A stretch of DNA of 64,000 bases from Theropithecus gelada (Eukaryota > Chordata > Mammalia > Primates > Cercopithecidae). This document shows positions 46,807 to 57,051 of the stretch, in pieces. Both the position numbers and the translations under genes were made by a program. Where the stretch lies: assembly GCF_003255815.1 (NCBI RefSeq), contig NC_037681.1, positions 74,770,386 to 74,834,385 on the forward strand. Direction: 5' to 3'. The notes beneath the pieces were generated by a model. That model did not search any database. It was not told where the DNA came from and saw nothing but the letters and a program-made list of their open reading frames with translations. Position 1 is the first letter of the stretch, and each line of letters opens with the position of its first letter.

Positions 46807-47423
46807 GCTCCTGGAATTTCATCAGCTGGAAGGAAAGCCAATGCAGACAAATGACACCTTTTTAAATTGAAGTTTTCATCATTGTCATGTCTCACGGCCA
46901 ATCGACTCATCTAAGTTTTTCACTAAATGCATCAGACTGAATGGAAAAAACAAACTTTGTTAGTGACATCTTGAAATTCACTTTAGAAGCTTTGATTGCT
47001 CCTAATCTGTCATTATGATTTGGGGATTCAGTTGAATCCATTTTCTTTTGCAGCATCCACCAAACCTTCAAGTAAGTGTTTTACAAAGTGCTTCCCTTTT
47101 GTCCAGTCATTCGTACATAAATGAGTGGTTAAGTTCTAGAATTTTGAGATCCCACAGGGGGATGAATTGTATGCAACTGGGAAAAAATAGGGTGGTTTTG
47201 AAAGTGCCACATATTAGCCAAAATGAAGCATGCACTGGTTTTTCTTTGTTAGATTGAGTGGTTTAAGAAATATAAGAAGTCTATCTTCTTTGATGGACAG
47301 ATCCCTAATCAAGAATAGTTCATCATTTAATGTGTTTTGTATCACCGGAGGAACCTCTGTATCAGCAAGTGCCTTTCATTCAGAAGGTCACTGAGCTTTT
47401 CAAATTCCATTTTTTTTTTTTTT

Positions 47424-47716
47424 TTTGGCTGGACATAGTGGCTCATGCTTGTAATCCCAGTGCTTTGGAAGGCTGAGGCAGTTGGATTGAGTGAGGCCAG
47501 AAGTTTGAGACTAGCCTGAGCAACATAGTGAGACTCCACCTCTACAAAAATTTTAAAATTATCCAGGCATGGTGGTATGCACTTGTAGTTCTAGCTACTT
47601 GGAATGTTGAGGTGAAAGAATTGGTTAAGACCAAGAGTTTGAGACTGCAGTGAGCTATAATCACACCACTGCACTCCAGCCTGGGCAGCAGAGCGAGACC
47701 CCATCTCTTAAAAAAA
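47424..47716 (+). mobile_element. Alu (AluJ-like) inside Ricksha
   Basis: A diverged sense Alu (ggctggacatagtggctcat), preceded by a T-run. Confidence 0.9.
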
Positions 47717-47801
47717 TACCTTTTATTCTCTGATGAAAGTCATTTCTTTTTTCCTTTTTCCACCTTTTTAAAAAAACATTTGGTTGGTACAAAGAAGGAC
47801 A

Positions 47802-48094
47802 TTTTTTTTTTTTTTTTTTTTTTTGAGACGGAGTCTCGCTCTGTCGCCCAGGCTGGAGTGCAGTGGCGCGATCTCGGCTCACTGCAAGCTCCGCCTCCCG
47901 GGTTCACGCCATTCTCCTGCCTCAGCCTCCTGAGTAGCTGGGACTACAGGCGCCCGCCACCGCGCCCGGCTAATTTTTTGTATTTTTAGTAGAGATGGGG
48001 TTTCACCGTGGTCTCGATCTCCTGACCTTGTGATCCGCCCGCCTCGGCCTCCCAAAGTGCTGGGATTACAGGCGTGAGCCACCGCGCCCGGCCA
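47802..48094 (-). mobile_element. AluY with a 12-bp deletion (AluYd-like)
   Basis: A nearly consensus antisense AluY. The usual caccgtgttagccaggatggtct reads caccgtggtct, a 12-bp deletion typical of the Yd lineage. The target-site duplication agaaggacatttttt lies on both sides. Confidence 0.93.
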
Positions 48095-48637
48095 GAAGGA
48101 CATTTTTTTAAGGCAAGCGTGGTACTATGTGTGAAGATGCAGAAGTCATACACAATTAAGTAATTTGGCAGGGAAGATTTCTTGTATCTTTTGCCTGCAT
48201 TTTCACTTCTCTGAAACACTCAAAACGTTGAGGGCAGATCTTCCCCACTTGGTCTACTCAGACTCAGTAATCTCTGGAAACACCCTTACAGACACACCCA
48301 AAATAATGCTTTATCAGGTTTCTAGGTATTCCTTAATCCAGTCAAATTGACACCTAAAATTAAGTTCACAAATCCAGCCCTTGTCAATTTGGCACCCATA
48401 TGTGTCTCCTTAAACCATAATTCACTTCCAAATAAAGACAATAACAAGGTAATAGTTCTGTTTAACATGATACAACTAACATGATGCAACTGTCATGCAC
48501 ACAATCAAACGTGTACTAATCCCATCCCCAGAATTAGGCTTTCTAGATTTTACCATTCAGAATTTTAATCTTTCAGGATTGTCATTTTCAGGCTTTTAAT
48601 CATTAGGGATTTTAGACTTTAGAGATTTTTAATTAAA

Positions 48638-48775
48638 ATTTTTATTTTTCTTTCAGAAATGAAGTCTTGCTATGCTGCCCAGGCTGATCTCGAACTCCTG
48701 GGCTCAATCAATCCTCCTGCCTCAGCCTCTCAAAGTGCTGGGCTTACAGGTGTAAGCCACCATACCTGGCTGACT
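48638..48775 (-). mobile_element. Alu monomer (FLAM-like) inside the right Ricksha TIR
   Basis: An antisense single-arm Alu from ttcagaaatgaagtcttgct to caccatacctggct. It splits the terminal inverted repeat. Confidence 0.85.
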
Positions 48776-48859
48776 TTAGGGATTTTGATCTTTCAGGATT
48801 TCAACATTTAGGATTATAGCATTTGAGATTATGATTGGCACTAATACTATGTATATGCC

Positions 48860-49330
48860 TAATGTTATGTATATGCATAATGTCAGTTTAGGCATTATTA
48901 GTAACTTCTCGCTATCTGTTATGGTATATATACTATCTATTATATATAATAGATGTGTATTATAGGGATATATGTGAGCATATAAGCATATATGTGTACA
49001 TAGATATGTATATTATATATTCAGTCACTGTATATTATCACTGTGGAAAGTTCTGCTAGAATCAACATAGAACTATTGAGATTCTTTCCAGAACTTCGAA
49101 TGCCGTAAATTTAGCATCACCACTTTGAAAGTAAACTTAAAGCCTAATAAATATGATTATATGTATATTCACAATATATGTTAACAATAAATATAATATA
49201 TAATCAATATGTTAATATTATTAATGATATATTATATTATAAATGTGTAATAGATATAATAAACACATAATTTATATGATAAATTATTATAGGATAGTTA
49301 AATATTTCACATAAATATTTATCAGCTGGT
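48860..49330 (+). repeat. AT-rich low-complexity DNA
   Basis: TATATA/TATTAT-rich sequence with several short palindromes (tctattatatataataga at 48935-48952). A short non-AT island lies at 49025-49140. Confidence 0.8.
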
Positions 49331-49344
49331 TTTTAAAAATTCAT

Positions 49345-49890
49345 TTATTCAACAACCATGTGCGAAGCTCTGGTCTAGGTGTTGGGAACACAGTAGTAAA
49401 CAAGACAGAAAAATTCCTGTTCTTACAGAACTGACAATCTACTGTAAAGATAGGAAATCTAAGAGTAAACAATGCATGTGCAGGAAACATGGGGTGCATT
49501 GCTGTTTTAGATAAATTGGTTGGGGAATATTTCTTTAAGGAAGTGACATTTGTATAGAGAGATGAATAATGGGAAGGAGCCAGGAATGAGAATATCAGGG
49601 GACAGAGGATTCAGGCAGAAGGAACAGTCAGTACAAAGGCCAGGGGGGTTGGCATGTTTAAGGGGCCAAGGGAGGCATATCTGGCTGGAATGGGGTGAGT
49701 AAAGAGGGAGAACTAGGATATGAGGTAGAGGAATTAGGAGGCTGTGGCAACCAGAATACATTTCATTTCCAGTGTAATGGGAGCCCCTGCGGGCTTTTAA
49801 GCTGGGAAAGGAAATGATTTGATTTTACTTGAAAGAAAACCATGTTGGCTGCTTTATGGAGAATACGCTGTAGTGGGGCAGAACTGGAAG
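49345..49890. mobile_element. Ancient interspersed repeat (L2 or related)
   Basis: aattcatttattcaacaacc, gtgttgggaacacagtagta, and later gaacagtcagtacaaaggcc and aggcatatctggctggaatg follow a widespread old mammalian repeat. I do not assign its family. Confidence 0.5.
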
Positions 49891-50174
49891 CAGCGAGGCT
49901 AGTTAAGGAGGTTCTTGTAGTAGATGAGTTGAAAGATTATGGTAACTTTAAGTATATAAACATTATCACCCATTCTTCTAGATAAAGTTGGAACAGAATT
50001 AAACTATTTTTCAGTAAATCTTCAGTAATGACAGGGGCCTAGAAATAATTTAGAAAATGAGTACAGTGTATGGGTTTGAATATTTAACTATGCGTGGTAT
50101 CCAGATATGCCCTGATCTGAAACCTCGGGCCTTTGAGTATGCTCTTCTATCTGTAATGTTCTACTCTCATCATA

Positions 50175-50490
50175 CTAATTTTTGCTCATCATTGAAGTCT
50201 CAGCTCTAAGACCTGTTTTTCAACAAGCCAGCCTTAAAATCACCCAAGAGTGATTGTCTGTCATGTGGCTGCCTTATGAACTCTAATTTGTATCGAGGTT
50301 TATGGATTTTACAACTACAAATTGTCTGTTATTTTAATTGCAACATTTAATTGCCAGTTTACTTGTCCATCTTTCCCACTAGATTGTAAACTCTTAGATG
50401 CAGGGACTGTGTCTTACTCATCTCATTCTTTGCACTTAAAATTAGACAATTGAAAATGCTTGTTAAGTGAATAATCAATGTTTACCTGTG
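50175..50490 (+). mobile_element. L2 (LINE-2) 3' end
   Basis: ttgtaaactcttagatgcag and ggactgtgtcttactcatct, then gaatgaa-like end text gttaagtgaataatcaatg, are the L2 3' tail. Confidence 0.75.
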
Positions 50491-51114
50491 TGCCTGTTAG
50501 ATTTACCTGAGTTACCTGATTCTTAGATTATGTTAGTGTGAATAAAATATTATATCAATAGATTGGAGTAGGCAATTTCCTTAACACTGCAACACATAGT
50601 GGAATATCTGTGTTTGATTCCACTTTAAAAATTTTCTCAAACCCCATCACCATAAGCGAATGGTCTTTGACATCATCAATGAATAGATGGTGGAAGGGCT
50701 GCTCGAGATTCGGAAATGTTGAAAGGATGTTGCTCTTCACTGAGGGGCATGTTGTCAGTTTCCCTCTTTGGGCAGCTCCAGTATTTCTAGTAGTAAGTGG
50801 TACAGATGGAGGGGGAAATCTACGTGACAGGCTGCCTAGGCTGTGTCAATGGCAGGTCCCTTTAGGGTGCAGGAGAGGAGAGTTGCCTTTTTATCATCCA
50901 TGGTTTCTTTCATGTAATGCTTCTGAATTGTGAAAAGAAGGTGAGGCAACGATGACATGCAAATGCATGAGTTATTATCAACAGCAACTTGAACAGTGTG
51001 ATGGAGCGCGCATCAGATCTTTGGTACCCTACAAGATTTTAATTTTCTCCTTTTGATGCAATTCTTGACCTGAAACATAAACCCTTTTCAAATCTCTCCC
51101 AGACTTTTCTTTAA

Positions 51115-51295
51115 GGGGGAGTCAGCCATTGGTTCTAAACATTAGTGGGCATAAGAATTGCCTGGAAAGCGTGTGAAAACAGATTACTGGGCTCCACCTG
51201 AAGCATTTCTGTTCCTTGGAGCAGGGGCCCAAGAATTTTATTTTCTAAACGAAACTCTCAGGTGCTGCTGTTTCATGGACCACTCTTTAAATAGG
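51115..51295 (+). mobile_element. MER5A-like hAT element
   Basis: ttggttctaaacattagtgg, aagaattgcctggaaagcgt and gggctccacctgaagcattt, ending in tttcatggaccactc, follow the MER5A layout nearly end to end. Confidence 0.75.
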
Positions 51296-51486
51296 AAAGA
51301 GATGGACCACATGTTTCTAATTTCTGCTTACTGCCATTGCACGTGCTTTCTCTTTTCATAACGCTCATATTTGGGCCTGTTAGTGGTTGAGGAACTCAGA
51401 GAGCATATACACAATACAGCCTAGACCAAAACTTTCAGTCTACTTACTTGGTCAGTGTCTTACTGTGTTCTGGGATCCCCTGACTC

Positions 51487-51794
51487 TTTTTTTTTTTTTT
51501 TTTTTTTTTTGAGACAGAGTCTCGCTGTGTCGCCCAGGCTGGAGAGCAGTGGCCGGATCTCAGCTCATTGCAAACTCCGCCTCCCGGGTTTTTACGCCAT
51601 TCTTCTGCCTCAGCCTCCCGAGCAGCTGGGACTACAGGCGCCCACCACCTCGCCCGGCTAGTTTTTTGTATTTTTTAGTAGAGACGGGGTTTCACCGTGT
51701 TAGCCAGGATGGTCTCGAACTCCTGACCTCGTGATCCGCCCGTCTCGGCCTCCCAAAGTGCTGGGATTACAGGCTTGAGCCACCGCGCCCGGCC
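51487..51794 (-). mobile_element. AluYR-like young Alu
   Basis: A near-consensus antisense Alu with markers gtggccggatctcagctca, cacctcgcccggctagtttt, gcccgtctcggcc and ggcttgagccaccgcg. I associate this set with cercopithecoid-specific AluYR. The target-site duplication cccctgactctt flanks it. Confidence 0.93.
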
Positions 51795-51904
51795 CCCCTG
51801 ACTCTTATGATAAAAAGACTGCACACTTTTGCCTGCACAGTGCAGCCTGTTTTCTCTCCTGTTTTCTCTCTCTCTTCTGCATGGTCTGGTTGACCTGAAG
51901 TTTC

Positions 51905-51948
51905 TGGAATTTTCTGCTAATTCCTTTTATATCTACTAGCTAATGTCT
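51905..51948 (+). repeat. 44-bp source copy of a templated insertion
   Basis: Non-repeat DNA beginning tggaattttctgctaattcc and ending gctaatgtct. It is identical over all 44 bp to 52637-52680, which sits inside an Alu. Confidence 0.97.
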
Positions 51949-52309
51949 TTCTCTCCATCTATGTAACAGATTGCCTTTCTGATTCTCTTTCAGATCAATA
52001 CTTCCCACTCATCTTATCTCCACGTTGAATATCTATCTTTTGAAATATTTTATAGCCTTATAAAAATTCTATTTGTGATACTATCCTGTCTTAATTGCTT
52101 TGCTGCTTTTTTTCCTTCATATTTGTTGGGTACCACAGTATACTACCATCAGGAAATTATCAATCTACTTACAAGACTGCATAAAATATCTAAGCTACCG
52201 ATCCTTTCTTCTGTATCCTCTTAACCAGACTCAACTGCTGTATGTAGAATCAACACCTCTTGGACTCTTTGGAGATTGACCCATCCCCTGTGACTTCCCA
52301 ATGTGTTCT
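51949..52309. other. ACYP2 intron 1, unassigned
   Basis: Pyrimidine-rich intronic DNA following the 44-bp source sequence. No gene or named repeat is seen. Confidence 0.45.
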
Positions 52310-53075
52310 TTTATAATTAGTTTTCAATTGAGATAGAATATAAATTCAGCAACATTCACCTTTTATAGTGTACAATTGAATGAATTTTTTTTTTTTTTTA
52401 GACAAAGTCTCGCTCTGTTGCCCAAGCTGGAGTGCAATAGCATGATCTTGGCTCACTGAAACCTCTGCCTCCTGGGTTCAAGTGATTCTCCTGTCTCAGC
52501 CTTCCAAGTAGCTAGGATTACAGGCACCCGCCATTATGTCCAGCTAATTTTCGTATTTTTGTAGAGATGGGATTTCACCATATTGGTCAGGCTGGTCTTG
52601 AACTCCTGACCTCAGGTGATCCACCTGCCTTAGCTGTGGAATTTTCTGCTAATTCCTTTTATATCTACTAGCTAATGTCTAGTAATCTTTGGGATTACCT
52701 AGTAATCCCAAAGGGATTACAGGTGTGAGCCACCACGCCTGGCCCAGTGAATTTTTAACAAATGCATACAGTCATGTAATCCTCACCACAATTGAGATAT
52801 AGAACAGTCCCATCACCCTGAATTTCTTCACCCCCCATTGTAGCACTCTCGCCTCTACTCCTGGCCCTCGGCAACTGACAATCAGTTTTCTGTCCTTATA
52901 GTTTTGCGTTTTCCAGAAAGTGGAATTACACAGTATGTGTGAGTCTGGCCTCTCTTACTTAGCATAATGCATTTGTGATTCATACGTGTTGTTGCTTGTA
53001 TCCATGGTTCATTCCTTTTTATTGCTGCAGCTGCATGGTATTCCATTGTGTGAATCTACCACAGTTTTTTTATCC
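52310..53075 (-). mobile_element. Ancient L1 (L1M-type) 3' region, split by an Alu
   Basis: The left part (to 52386) has ttgagatagaatataaattc and agtgtacaattgaatgaatt. The right part (from 52744) has ttagcataatgcatttgtga and gctgcatggtattccattgt. These are an antisense L1 3' end. Confidence 0.8.
52387..52743 (-). mobile_element. Alu carrying a 44-bp templated insertion
   Basis: A normal antisense Alu up to ccacctgccttag. It is followed by the foreign 44-mer at 52637-52680 and a palindrome at about 52687-52711 (tttgggattac, 3 bases, gtaatcccaaa), then the rest of the Alu (gggattacaggtgtgagcca). A target repeat tgaattttt lies on both sides. Confidence 0.95.
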
Positions 53076-53860
53076 ATTCCCGGTGTTTTTTAATTGCTAT
53101 GTCCTCTCCTCTAAACTTAAGTGTTTTTTTTTTCTCTCTCTCTGTCATTTGGCTTCTTGAGTACTGAAAAGTAAATTTCCAAATTTACCATGTGTTCTCG
53201 GTAGAAATAAAAACTAAGTTGCAATAGGTACTAACAAGCTCTGAATTTCTGCACCTGATACATTCCTGAAGTTTCTTTACTTAGGCCTATTTTAGCCAAC
53301 TCTCAAGTAGGAGCTGAGATGTGGGGCATATCTATCCCAAAGAAGCCTGTTCTAATTCATCCTTTTGGATCAAGAGTTTTCCAACTTGCAATTTGAAGGA
53401 CTGACTTGAGATCTGTTATTTAGGGTCATTGCTGCAATTCCCAGGAGAGATGTAAGAAGGCCTTCCCTTTCCGTCAAGGGGTCCCATATCATAAATACAT
53501 ATCCTTGATAATTTGGAACCAGCTTGCCTCTTGTGTCACCCCCACTCTAGGGCCCAGTTCTCTATGTATCAATGTTTGGTTCCAAACAACCCAAGGTATG
53601 AAGTCCCATAGTGTTCTTGACCTCTGTCTGAGATGAGACTCTCATAGTTTTGCAGGCTGGGTAAGCAAACTATAAGATACCATCATAGTTGGCCAATATA
53701 GAACAGCTTATTATGGTCTAGATAGGGAAAACATAACCAAGACCAACAATACTTCTCAACCTACATGGTTCAAAGTATGAACATAATGTAATCTACATAT
53801 AGAGATTCCAACAATCATTTTCATTTCAGTAAGTTTCCATTAGTACTGAGGCTTCAGAGC
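53076..53860. other. ACYP2 intron 1, unassigned
   Basis: No gene is seen. The stretch may include an old LTR or MER-type repeat, but I cannot name it. Confidence 0.35.
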
Positions 53861-54046
53861 CAGGGATGGTGGCTCATGCCTGGAGTCCCAGCTACTCAGG
53901 AGGCAAGGCAGGAGGATCCCTTGAGCCCAGGAATTCGAGGGGGCAGTGAGCTATGATTGCACCACTGTGTTCCAGCCTTAGCGCAGAGCAAGACCCTGTC
54001 TCTAAAATAAATAAGTAAATAAATAAATAAGTAAATAAATAAATAA
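53861..54046 (+). mobile_element. Alu fragment with (AAAT)n tail
   Basis: A sense Alu piece (ccagggatggtggctcatgc) lacking a middle part, with a tail of AAAT/AAGTAAAT units at 54003-54046. Confidence 0.85.
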
Positions 54047-54457
54047 AAGAACTGAGGCTTCAGAAGCCAAGTTATGGTCAAGCATATCATTCCATGATAT
54101 GTTTCATTGGTTCTGTAACTAGCTATAAAATACACAAATGTTTTATTACATTTAAATTTGTATTTAGTCCTTGCATTTTAAGAAGACATCTTAAAAGTTG
54201 AGGACAGCTAAATTTTATGCCAAGTACACTCAACTGTACCTGTAATAAGTATTTTGTTTTATTTAGCATTTAAAAATAGAGTGAATATGTGCTGCAGCAT
54301 TTTATTTATTTGGACTCAGAAAAGTACTATTTTTCTCCAAAAAGTCTTCCTTTTCTCATTTCATTTTAAAAGAAACTAATTTTCAAAAACACTTTCTAAA
54401 TACATTCAGATATTAAACATTTTACTTATTTCATTTACTTACCACTTAATAAATACA

Positions 54458-55112
54458 GGGATTTGCCCTTGTTCTCGGATCGGGATGCAGTCCAAGAACC
54501 CCAGTAGATGCCTGAAACTGCGGATAGTGTAGAACCCTAGATATTCTAAGCATTTATCATACACTGTGGCCATAACGTTTACAGTTTGAGGTGTAACAGC
54601 AAAACTAGCACAGATTTCTTTTTCCTTCTTCTCAGTTTCACAGACAGAAGATTGCTTTACTTTAGATCTTAGCAGCGTCAGCATACAATGTTTTTCTTTC
54701 CTTATCAAGTCGAGAACTTTCACCTTTTCACCTAAAGGAAGCACATGATGGTTTCTCTTTGGCACATTTGCCAGCATCACTACTCTTGTGTTTTGGGGGT
54801 CATCGTTAAGTAAAATAAGGGTTACTTGAACATGAGCACTGCAGTACCACCAAGTCAGTCGATCTGATAACCAAGAGGGCTACCTAATGACCAACGGGCA
54901 GGGAGTGTCTATAGTGTGGATCTGCTGGACAAAGGGATAATTCATGGGTGGGACAGCGTGAGATTTCACTATGCTACTTAGAAAGGCATTCAATTCAAAA
55001 CTTATGAATTGTTTATTTCTGGAGTTTTAAATGTAATATTATAGGACCGCAGTTGATTGAGGGTTAAGTGAAACTGCAGAAGGTGAAACCAAGGATAAAT
55101 GGGGACCACCTA
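54458..55112 (-). mobile_element. Tigger-type (pogo/TcMar) transposon remnant
   Basis: The minus strand reads KRNHHVLPLGEKVKVLDLIR, then KKEKEICASFAVTPQTVNVM. This is the CENP-B-like DNA-binding start of a Tigger-type transposase. The block tgcctgaaactgcggatagt and the end aggataaatggggacca are usual in the same family. Most of the transposase is missing and the subfamily is not assigned. It ends 80 bp before ACYP2 exon 2. Confidence 0.75.
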
Positions 55113-55191
55113 GATAAAAGTTAAGTCAGGAAATACATAACTTTTTAAAGGCGGACAAGCTGACAATTCTTCTTATCTTTCTTTTATACAG

Positions 55192-55208
55192 GTGTTTGCT
55201 TCAGAATG
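55192..55208 (+). CDS. ACYP2: ACYP2 coding exon 2, 17-nt microexon with the catalytic arginine
   Basis: This 17-nt exon lies between a pyrimidine-rich acceptor (cttttatacag, AG at 55190-55191) and a consensus donor (gtaagt at 55209). Joined to the G from exon 1 it reads Gly-Val-Cys-Phe-Arg-Met, residues 20-25. This is the acylphosphatase phosphate-binding loop, and Arg24 (Arg23 without the initiator Met) is the catalytic arginine of the family. Exons 1 and 2 together are 75 nt, exactly 25 codons. Skipping this exon would shift the frame into exon 3, so its inclusion is needed for an active enzyme. It is far too short to show up as an ORF and was found by extending the protein from exon 1. Confidence 0.97.
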
Positions 55209-55650
55209 GTAAGTCAATACAGTCTTTATTATTTTGCCATTTTTTCCACTGTTATTCCACTGCCCTATTACAGAGATAGGACAGTTTTCTACTTGGCGCT
55301 AGTCTACTATTTACTCCCTGTCCTTGACAGCAAATGAAGAAATATGTGTATTTCTTTGAAATTACTGATTGAGATTTTTATTAACGCTAAAAACATTGTA
55401 CCCTTCTTAGTATTTACTTAACATTTTCTACATTCAAAAGTACCTCTCTTTGGGTGATTTTAATGAAACGCTTTGAATAGGTGTATTGAATACAAAGTAT
55501 GGGATTTTCTACATGTTCTGGATGGAAGAAATCCTGTAGGCCAGGGTACATATGTCACACTGCAAAACAAAACATGCTGATGTTGTATAATGAAGTGGTT
55601 CCCAGGATTTAGCAGATTAAGCTCCATGTTGCGTTTTAAAATTTATCTTT

Positions 55651-56098
55651 TATTTATTTATTTAGTTCGGAGACAGAGTCTTGCTCTGTTGCCCAGTCTG
55701 GAGTACAGTGGTACGATTTCAGCTCACTGCAGCCTCTGCCTCCCAGGCTCAAGCGATTTTCCTGCCTCAGCCTCCCAAGGTGCTGGGATTACAGGCGCCT
55801 GCTACCACATCCAGCTACTTTTTTATTTTTAGTAGAGATGGCATTTCACCATGTTGGCCAGGCTGGTCTTGAACTCCTGGCCTTAAGTGATCCAGCCACC
55901 TCAGCCTCCCAGAGTGCTGGGATTACAGGCATGAGCCACCATGCCCAGCTCAGCTAATTTTTTTTTTTTTTTTAAAATTTTTGTAGAGACAGGGTTTCAC
56001 CATGTTGCCTAGGCTGGTCTTGAACTCTTGACCTCAAGTGATTCACCCTCGTTGGCCTCCCAAAGTGCTGGGATTACAGGCCAAGCCACCATGCCTGG
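55651..56098 (-). mobile_element. Trimeric Alu within one target-site duplication
   Basis: On the minus strand the order is a left monomer (56098 to about 55955), an A-rich linker, then a complete dimeric Alu (about 55950 to 55665) with its A-tail. Only the outermost flanks are duplicated: ctccatgttgc then gttttaaaattta at about 55622, and ctccatgttgc then ttttaaaatttta at about 56099. Confidence 0.85.
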
Positions 56099-56471
56099 CT
56101 CCATGTTGCTTTTAAAATTTTAACTTTTTTAAAGTACTCCTTTCCTACAAGTTACTTGTGGCATGCATTTTCACCTACTATCTTAGCTGGGTCACTAGAT
56201 TAGGTCCCTGGTTCCCAACCCCTGAGGGTTCCAATATTTTCCCGTCGGTAAAGTCTCTATTATGAGGCAGCCCCATCCCCCAAAATTCAGATTGTCTCCC
56301 TTTTCATTATTATCTAGTAAGAAAGTGACTTATTTTCAGGGCCACCTCTTACATCAGTCTTAGCTGTTAGCATTTTGATTTATGTTGTTTCATACAGCTG
56401 GGGATGTGGAGTGTAGAGATCTTGATCACCCTGGCCTCCATACAGGAGAAGAGTATGTTTTTGAAAAGTTC

Positions 56472-56765
56472 TAAGGCCGGGTGCAGTGGCTCATGCCTGT
56501 AATCCTAGCACTTTGGGAGGCCAAGGCAGGTGGATCACCTGAGGTCAGGAGACCAGCCCGGCCAACATGGTGAAACGCTGTCTCTACTAAAAATATAAAA
56601 ATTAGCTGGGTGTGGTGGCACATGCCTGTAATCCCAGCTACTTGGGAGGCTGAGGCAGGAGAATCGCTTGAACTTGGGAGGCAAAGGTTTCAGTGAGCCG
56701 AAATGGCACCACTGCACTCCAGCCTGGACGACAAGAGTGAAATTCCATCTCAAAAGAAAAAAATA
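56472..56765 (+). mobile_element. Alu (AluS-like)
   Basis: A sense Alu (ggccgggtgcagtggctcat) in intron 2 that has lost the usual gagtttgagac segment near 56550. Confidence 0.94.
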
Positions 56766-57051
56766 GTTCTAGTAGACTGGATCGATAGGAATTTTAGTAT
56801 GATGTAGTTAAAATAATTCAAAATCAAAATGTTGCTACTTACATAGCATAACTGAATTTGGATCTAGAAAAAGGAAATTTTAAAAGACTATTAATAATAA
56901 TAGGAGAGAGAAATCTACCCATACACAATTATAACATTTCTGTGCCAACTCCAGAGCCAACAGAAAACATCAGAATCTTTTAGTCTTATAATAACTCTGC
57001 AAACCAGCATGTTTATGCTAGTGTACTTGCTAGTTTAATTTTCTTTCTTTA

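Larger units (their letters stand above)
44663..48839 (-). mobile_element. Ricksha-like MULE DNA transposon with Alu insertions
   Basis: The ends form a long inverted repeat. Left: gccataatcttgcatgttga, then catcaaaatccctaaagtct. Right, read in reverse complement: gctataatcctaaatgttga, then gatcaaaatccctaaagtc. The repeated aaaatccc/ataatcc pattern matches my memory of Ricksha, a MuDR-type element. The unique interior, read on the minus strand, carries broken coding pieces including LAVRHDNDENFNLKRCHLSA, LPADEIPGAF, then (beyond an Alu) LPEETSKVTDWFKNNYAHGR. These read like the end of a MULE transposase. Five Alus and one Alu monomer are inserted. The total is about 4.2 kb, of which some 2.5 kb is the original element. 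Confidence 0.75.

Noticed and set aside
34753..55191. Search for TSPYL6 or other intronic genes within ACYP2
   Set aside because: I recall that TSPYL6 lies in a later ACYP2 intron; no matching frame is present in this window.
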